Source: Chondrus crispus
Taxonomy: Eukaryota; Rhodophyta; Florideophyceae; Gigartinales; Gigartinaceae
DNA length: 64,000 bases
Direction: 5' to 3'
Assembly: GCF_000350225.1 (NCBI RefSeq)
Contig: NW_005178985.1
Coordinates: 1 to 64,000, forward strand
In this document: piece after piece, positions 60,016 to 64,000 of the stretch
Numbering within the stretch: position 1 is the stretch's first letter
How the letters are laid out: the number at the start of each line of letters is the position of its first letter
Notes under the pieces: model-generated
The model's input: the letters and a program-made list of their open reading frames with translations, nothing else
What the model was told of the DNA's origin: nothing
The model's database searches: none
Program-made: the position numbers and the translations under genes

Positions 60016-62901
60016 ATGGTTGGACCCCCAGTGCCCTCCATGCTGCGCTCCGCCATGAAAGGCGTCAACCCCCTTCTCAAAAGCGACTCAGTCGACTTCA
60101 TCTCCCCCCTCCAGGCCGATGTCTCCCATCTCTGCGACACCCTCTTCTCCCTCATTGAGAAGAGCTGTCCCCCTGCCACCATCGCCCTCCTCGGCAACGT
60201 CAAAACCCTCGCCAAGATCTACGACGTCTCCAGCAAGGACGACAAGGCCTTTGCCAACCTCGCAAACCTCATCGAATCCCTCTCGGTCGACCAGCTCACC
60301 ATCATCGGCTCCCTCTTCTCCAACATGTGCAACCTCGCCAACCTCGCCGAGCACGTCCACCGCATTCGTCGCCGAAAGGCCTTTGATCGGGGCGAGTCCT
60401 CATTTCTTTCGCGTCACTCCCTCGAAGAAATCGTCGACGACCTCCAACGCAACGGCTTTTCGCTCCACCAGATTCGCGACCAGATCTGCTCCCAGACCGT
60501 CGAGATGGTCCTCACCGCACACCCCACCCAGGCCGTCCGTCGCTCTATTCTCGCAAAGCTTCACGACATCGCAAAAATCATCGAAGCCAGTCATGATGCT
60601 TATCTTACACCGGAGCAGAGTCGTATCAATGAGGAGCTTCTCAAAGCAAATCTCCTTTGCCTGTGGCGCACAGACGAGGTCCGTCGTTCCAAGCCAAAAC
60701 CAGAGGATGAGGCTAGGAATATTATCCATGTCATCGAGGAGACCGCTTGGCATGCCACCCCTATCTATATCTCCCGAATGGATCACTTTTTTATCAAGAA
60801 TGGCCTTAAGCCTATCCCTCTACATGCAACTCCTTTTGTTTTCGGATCCTGGGCTGGCGGCGACCGTGATGGTAATCCATTTGTTACCCCGGATGTAACA
60901 GTAGAGGTCGTCAATATCAATCGCTACCGCGCTGCATGCCTCTATCTTGCTGAGATTGAAAGCTTGCTCTTTGATCTCTCGATTCACTATGGTTCCGATG
61001 AACTCCTCGACTATAACAAGAAGATCGCCAAGCAAACCGACCAAGCCGCCAAATCACGTCCGGACCTCAACGTCACCACAAAGATCAAGTACAAGGAGTT
61101 TTGGAACTATGTCCCCCCGAAGGAACCGTTTCGAGTTTGCTTTTCCTACATTCGCGACCGTATGACCGCCACCCGTGATCATTGTGAAGCCTTGCTTTCC
61201 AATATGCCCCCGCCCCAATCAAACCCAGCAGCCCCCATCTACACGACCAAGGATGAGCTCCTAGAGCCGCTTAACATCATGTATCGCTCCCTGGTCGACA
61301 CAGGGGATGAAATTATTGCCGATGGAAAACTCAAGGATTTAATCCGTCGAGTTCACATCTTTGGCCTCACTATTGTCAAACTTGACATTCGTCAAGAAGC
61401 CGAAGAACATACCAATGCTCTCGATTTCATTACGAGATACATTGGCCTTGGCAGCTATGCGGAGATGGATGAGGACCAGCGCATCAAGTTCCTGACAGAA
61501 AATTTGGAAGGGAAAAGGCCCCTTATTCCTCGTGCTCACTCTGCCACTGGCAAGGCAAAGAACGTACTCGATACTTTCGAAGTCGTCTCTGACCTTGGTC
61601 CTGAGGCTCTTGGGGCGTATATCATTTCAATGTGCATGAAGCCATCCGATGTTCTCGCTGTGGAAGTTCTTCAGAGGGAATGCTCAAGCAATTGTGGTGA
61701 GTCATCTCTTCGTGTAGTACCTCTTTTAGAGACAATTAATGCTCTTCAAGATTCTGCAATGGTGCTGGGCACACTCTTTGAGAACAAATGGTATCGCAAG
61801 CACCTTGAGCGACGATTCGACTCCGTACAAGAGGTCATGGTTGGGTATTCAGATAGTGGAAAAGACGGTGGTCGACTGACTTCTGCCTGGGAGCTGTACA
61901 AAGCACAAGAGCATATGGTGGAATGCGCTGCAAAACATGGAGTTACTCTCCGATTCTTCCATGGTCGAGGCGGAACTGTCGGACGCGGAGGCGGTCCCCA
62001 ACATCTCGCTATTTTGTCTCAGCCTCCGGGGACTGTTAACCAATATTTGAGGGTGACTATCCAGGGAGAAGTCATGGAGCAGGACTTTGGACTGCCTAAC
62101 CTTGCCTTGAGAACCCTGGAGACGTACACGACTGCGGTTCTCAAGGCAGATCTCACTGAGCCAGTAGTCGTCAAACCCGAATACAGGGAACTTCTTGATA
62201 AGCTTTCGGAAGTATCTTGCACCAAGTACCGAGAAATCGTTCATGGAGATCCGCGCTTCGTACAATACTTTCGTTCTTCGACTCCAGAGCAAGAATTGGG
62301 CCTCCTCAACATCGGGTCAAGGCCTCAAAAACGAAAGGAAGGCGGAGTGGAAACACTTCGGGCCATTCCGTGGGTTTTCGCTTGGACTCAAACTCGGCTA
62401 CACCTTCCTGTTTGGCTTGGTTTGGGATCTGCATTACAAACCGGGATGAATGAAGCTGGAGGAAAGCAATTGCTGAGAGAAATGTACGAAAAGTGGCCTT
62501 TCTTCCGGTCGTTTTTCGATCTCATTGGGATGGTGCTCGCAAAGGCTGATCCTCATATTTCGAGTCGTTATGAGGATGTTCTCGTGGAGGAGGAGGAACA
62601 AAAGCAATTTGGTAGTATGCTTCGAGATTTACTCGTGGAAACAATAGATCTCGTGTTGCAGGTATCTGGAGAACAGAGGCTTTTGGATAAGGATCGCGTG
62701 CAGCAGCGAGCAATCGAGACTCGTTTGGAGTGGTTGACTCCTATGAATCTAGCTCAAGTTGAGCTTCTCAAGCGATGGAGATCTGTTTCAGTCAAGGGGG
62801 TTGTAAAACCAGAAGTTGATCAACTGAAAGCGAACCAACTCGTCGACGCACTGGTTATTTCGATGAAGGGATTGTCATCGGCTCTTCAGAATACCGGCTA
62901 G
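60016..62901 (+). CDS. PPC: Phosphoenolpyruvate carboxylase
   Basis: 961 residues, the usual length, single exon. The enzyme fixes bicarbonate onto PEP to give oxaloacetate. Visible motifs: VLTAHPTQ with the catalytic His (near 166); GSWAGGDRDGNPFVTPDV (near 278); GYSDSGKDGGRLTSAWELYK (near 610); FHGRGGTVGRGGGP (near 648); TIQGEVMEQDFGLPNLALR (near 685); and the C-terminal tetrapeptide QNTG, typical of plant-type PEPC. The N-terminus (MVGPPVPSMLRSAMKGVNPL) lacks the plant phosphorylation motif (acid-x-x-SIDAQLR), so light-dependent phosphorylation of the plant kind is unlikely. No transit peptide is obvious; cytosolic location is assumed. The first 400 bp are more C-rich than the rest. Confidence 0.97.
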   Translation: MVGPPVPSMLRSAMKGVNPLLKSDSVDFISPLQADVSHLCDTLFSLIEKSCPPATIALLGNVKTLAKIYDVSSKDDKAFANLANLIESLSVDQLTIIGSLFSNMCNLANLAEHVHRIRRRKAFDRGESSFLSRHSLEEIVDDLQRNGFSLHQIRDQICSQTVEMVLTAHPTQAVRRSILAKLHDIAKIIEASHDAYLTPEQSRINEELLKANLLCLWRTDEVRRSKPKPEDEARNIIHVIEETAWHATPIYISRMDHFFIKNGLKPIPLHATPFVFGSWAGGDRDGNPFVTPDVTVEVVNINRYRAACLYLAEIESLLFDLSIHYGSDELLDYNKKIAKQTDQAAKSRPDLNVTTKIKYKEFWNYVPPKEPFRVCFSYIRDRMTATRDHCEALLSNMPPPQSNPAAPIYTTKDELLEPLNIMYRSLVDTGDEIIADGKLKDLIRRVHIFGLTIVKLDIRQEAEEHTNALDFITRYIGLGSYAEMDEDQRIKFLTENLEGKRPLIPRAHSATGKAKNVLDTFEVVSDLGPEALGAYIISMCMKPSDVLAVEVLQRECSSNCGESSLRVVPLLETINALQDSAMVLGTLFENKWYRKHLERRFDSVQEVMVGYSDSGKDGGRLTSAWELYKAQEHMVECAAKHGVTLRFFHGRGGTVGRGGGPQHLAILSQPPGTVNQYLRVTIQGEVMEQDFGLPNLALRTLETYTTAVLKADLTEPVVVKPEYRELLDKLSEVSCTKYREIVHGDPRFVQYFRSSTPEQELGLLNIGSRPQKRKEGGVETLRAIPWVFAWTQTRLHLPVWLGLGSALQTGMNEAGGKQLLREMYEKWPFFRSFFDLIGMVLAKADPHISSRYEDVLVEEEEQKQFGSMLRDLLVETIDLVLQVSGEQRLLDKDRVQQRAIETRLEWLTPMNLAQVELLKRWRSVSVKGVVKPEVDQLKANQLVDALVISMKGLSSALQNTG

Positions 62902-63550
62902 TGCTTATACAAACTGGGCACGCGGCGTTCCATGGTTATAGCGCAGCGGTTTGCGCTGCACTAGTGTGTACTTCGCCCTGTGTGCCTTCACATGTTGGTA
63001 GTAGCTTGTCAATTGGGACACCCTTACCGAAAAATATAACCATGTAGGTGAAAGCGATGCATGTCATGGTTGCACCGGCATACGTATACTGTACTGCGCA
63101 CAGTTGTCGCAACATACAAAAAAAGCCGTCTTTGTAGTTCAATCTGGGCCACTTTTAGTGAGCAATAAGAACAGCAGTTCGCTACAGTACACATCATTCT
63201 ACGACATAGTCACTGATACCACTACGTAAGGTGTCGCTGAGGACGAAGGAGCTCTGCCAAGTAAACTGCAGCTCGTAACTGCTTTCTCTGAAGCACAGAA
63301 AAGTAACGCCGCTTTCTAAGAACCGTGCGCATACTTCTCCATTGTCCATCGGCACTTTGCACAGTCTAACACTCGATCAAGTTTTCAAACGCACCCTACA
63401 TCGAGATTAGTATTACACCTCTGCCATTCCTCGTCCCTAAAATAACCACACAGTCGGTTTCCTGACAATCACTGCTTGCAGAGCAAGGATCAAGAGTGAG
63501 GCCTTCTGTTGTGAGTGGACCGCTGCTAGGACTTAAAAAGAGAGAGGCTA
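62902..63550. other. Intergenic region between PEPC and the cysteine-rich gene
   Basis: No ORF, RNA gene or clear repeat was seen. Confidence 0.5.
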
Positions 63551-64000
63551 TTAAAACGTCGGCCCCGGGCTAGGCGCCCCCGCGGGAACTGCTCGCCAAA
63601 ATGACAGCCTTCGTACACTATCTTCAGAGATGCAGTAGAACGATTCTAATTCTGTATCAGTTCTTTCCGCACATATTTCTCCCCCATCCGGACAATCGGC
63701 GTTTGTTTCACACTCGGTCAATTGCGTTGCAAAGCAATTGCAGCGCTCGTCATGATTATAGTTACATTCCTTGAGCTCATCATTATCCAGCACAATCTCA
63801 CATATGCGGGGGGCAATACACTGAGAAGACGCTTCACAATCATCCCAGGTGAGTCCATCGGTTTGAACGGTATTGGCACTTAGGATGGCAAAGATCCGAG
63901 CTGTACAGAATGGCTCTGTTCCGTCAGTGGAAGCGCAAACTTCCCCTTCCACACACTCGTAACTGTATCCACAGTTTTGCAATTGGTGCCTCGTGGGAGC
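63551..64000 (-). CDS. Cysteine-rich, probably secreted protein (5' end outside window)
   Basis: The frame is open from the right edge (64000) to the stop at 63551, 149 codons. Cysteines recur in pairs with Asp, Glu and Thr rich spacers: NCGYSYECVEGEVCASTDG, WDDCEASSQCIAPRICE, ECNYNHDERCNCFATQLTEC, ETNADCPDGGEIC. About 15 Cys in 125 residues suggests a disulfide-rich extracellular or wall protein built from repeats of about 40 residues. The last 20 residues (LSFWRAVPAGAPSPGPTF) have no Cys. No family name can be given, and start and signal peptide are not in view. Confidence 0.7.
   Translation of the reverse strand, partial: APTRHQLQNCGYSYECVEGEVCASTDGTEPFCTARIFAILSANTVQTDGLTWDDCEASSQCIAPRICEIVLDNDELKECNYNHDERCNCFATQLTECETNADCPDGGEICAERTDTELESFYCISEDSVRRLSFWRAVPAGAPSPGPTF

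Overview
This window looks like nuclear DNA of an intron-poor photosynthetic eukaryote. A red alga (florideophyte type) is the best guess. The basis is plastid-type genes (a thylakoid-type signal peptidase I, a DUF3007 protein, an archaeal-type 3-dehydroquinate synthase) beside mitochondrial SURF1, ESCRT-II SNF8/VPS22 and a PEP carboxylase. Most host genes are single-exon. The two introns I can place are short (100 and 139 bp), with GTGCGY donors and ACTAAC branch sites. The species is inferred, not shown.

Layout. 1-8.8 kb holds parts of two Ty3/Gypsy chromovirus-type elements: 'D' (+ strand, pol 3' end, a 3.4 kb tail with a hairpin array, then an LTR) and 'E' (- strand, decayed pol with a + strand ORF behind it). 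8.8-12.4 kb is a decayed Helitron (Rep/helicase), joined to E through a perfect palindrome. 12.86-14.88 kb is a complete but dead Tigger/pogo DNA transposon with TIRs and a TA target site. 15.6-27.1 kb is a compact host island: three tandem paralogues ending in a SUMO-interacting-like IDLT, signal peptidase I, SURF1, an unknown two-exon gene, SNF8, a DUF3007 protein, DHQ synthase II and a single-pass membrane protein.

27.77-59.05 kb is one triple-nested insertion. An outer Ty1/Copia element 'A' (LTRs 27777-28215 and 58607-59045, TSD GAATC) was split by Gypsy 'B' (LTRs 29374-30137 and 52907-53670, TSD GCAAC). B was in turn split by Gypsy 'C' on the opposite strand (LTRs 38232-39299 and 50636-51704, TSD GTCGC). 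LTR divergence counted by eye falls from A (about 2.7%) to B (about 2.2%) to C (about 0.9%), in agreement with the order of insertion. 60.0-62.9 kb is PEP carboxylase, and a cysteine-rich secreted-type gene runs off the right edge.

The most unusual signals are these. (1) A roughly 670-codon antisense ORF lies between pol and the 3' LTR of B and is split exactly by the C insertion; E and C have antisense ORFs in the same place. (2) The first 36 nt of a tRNA-Tyr, ending right after the GUA anticodon, are embedded in C, whose primer-binding site fits the 3' end of the same tRNA. (3) A 45/47-bp match to the gag of C sits inside the SNF8 host gene, where it carries an in-frame TGA. (4) Perfect palindromes sit exactly at sequence breaks in the transposons. 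(5) About 17 GC-rich hairpin units form an array in the tail of D. (6) A two-finger C2H2 protein is encoded in the leader of the Copia element.
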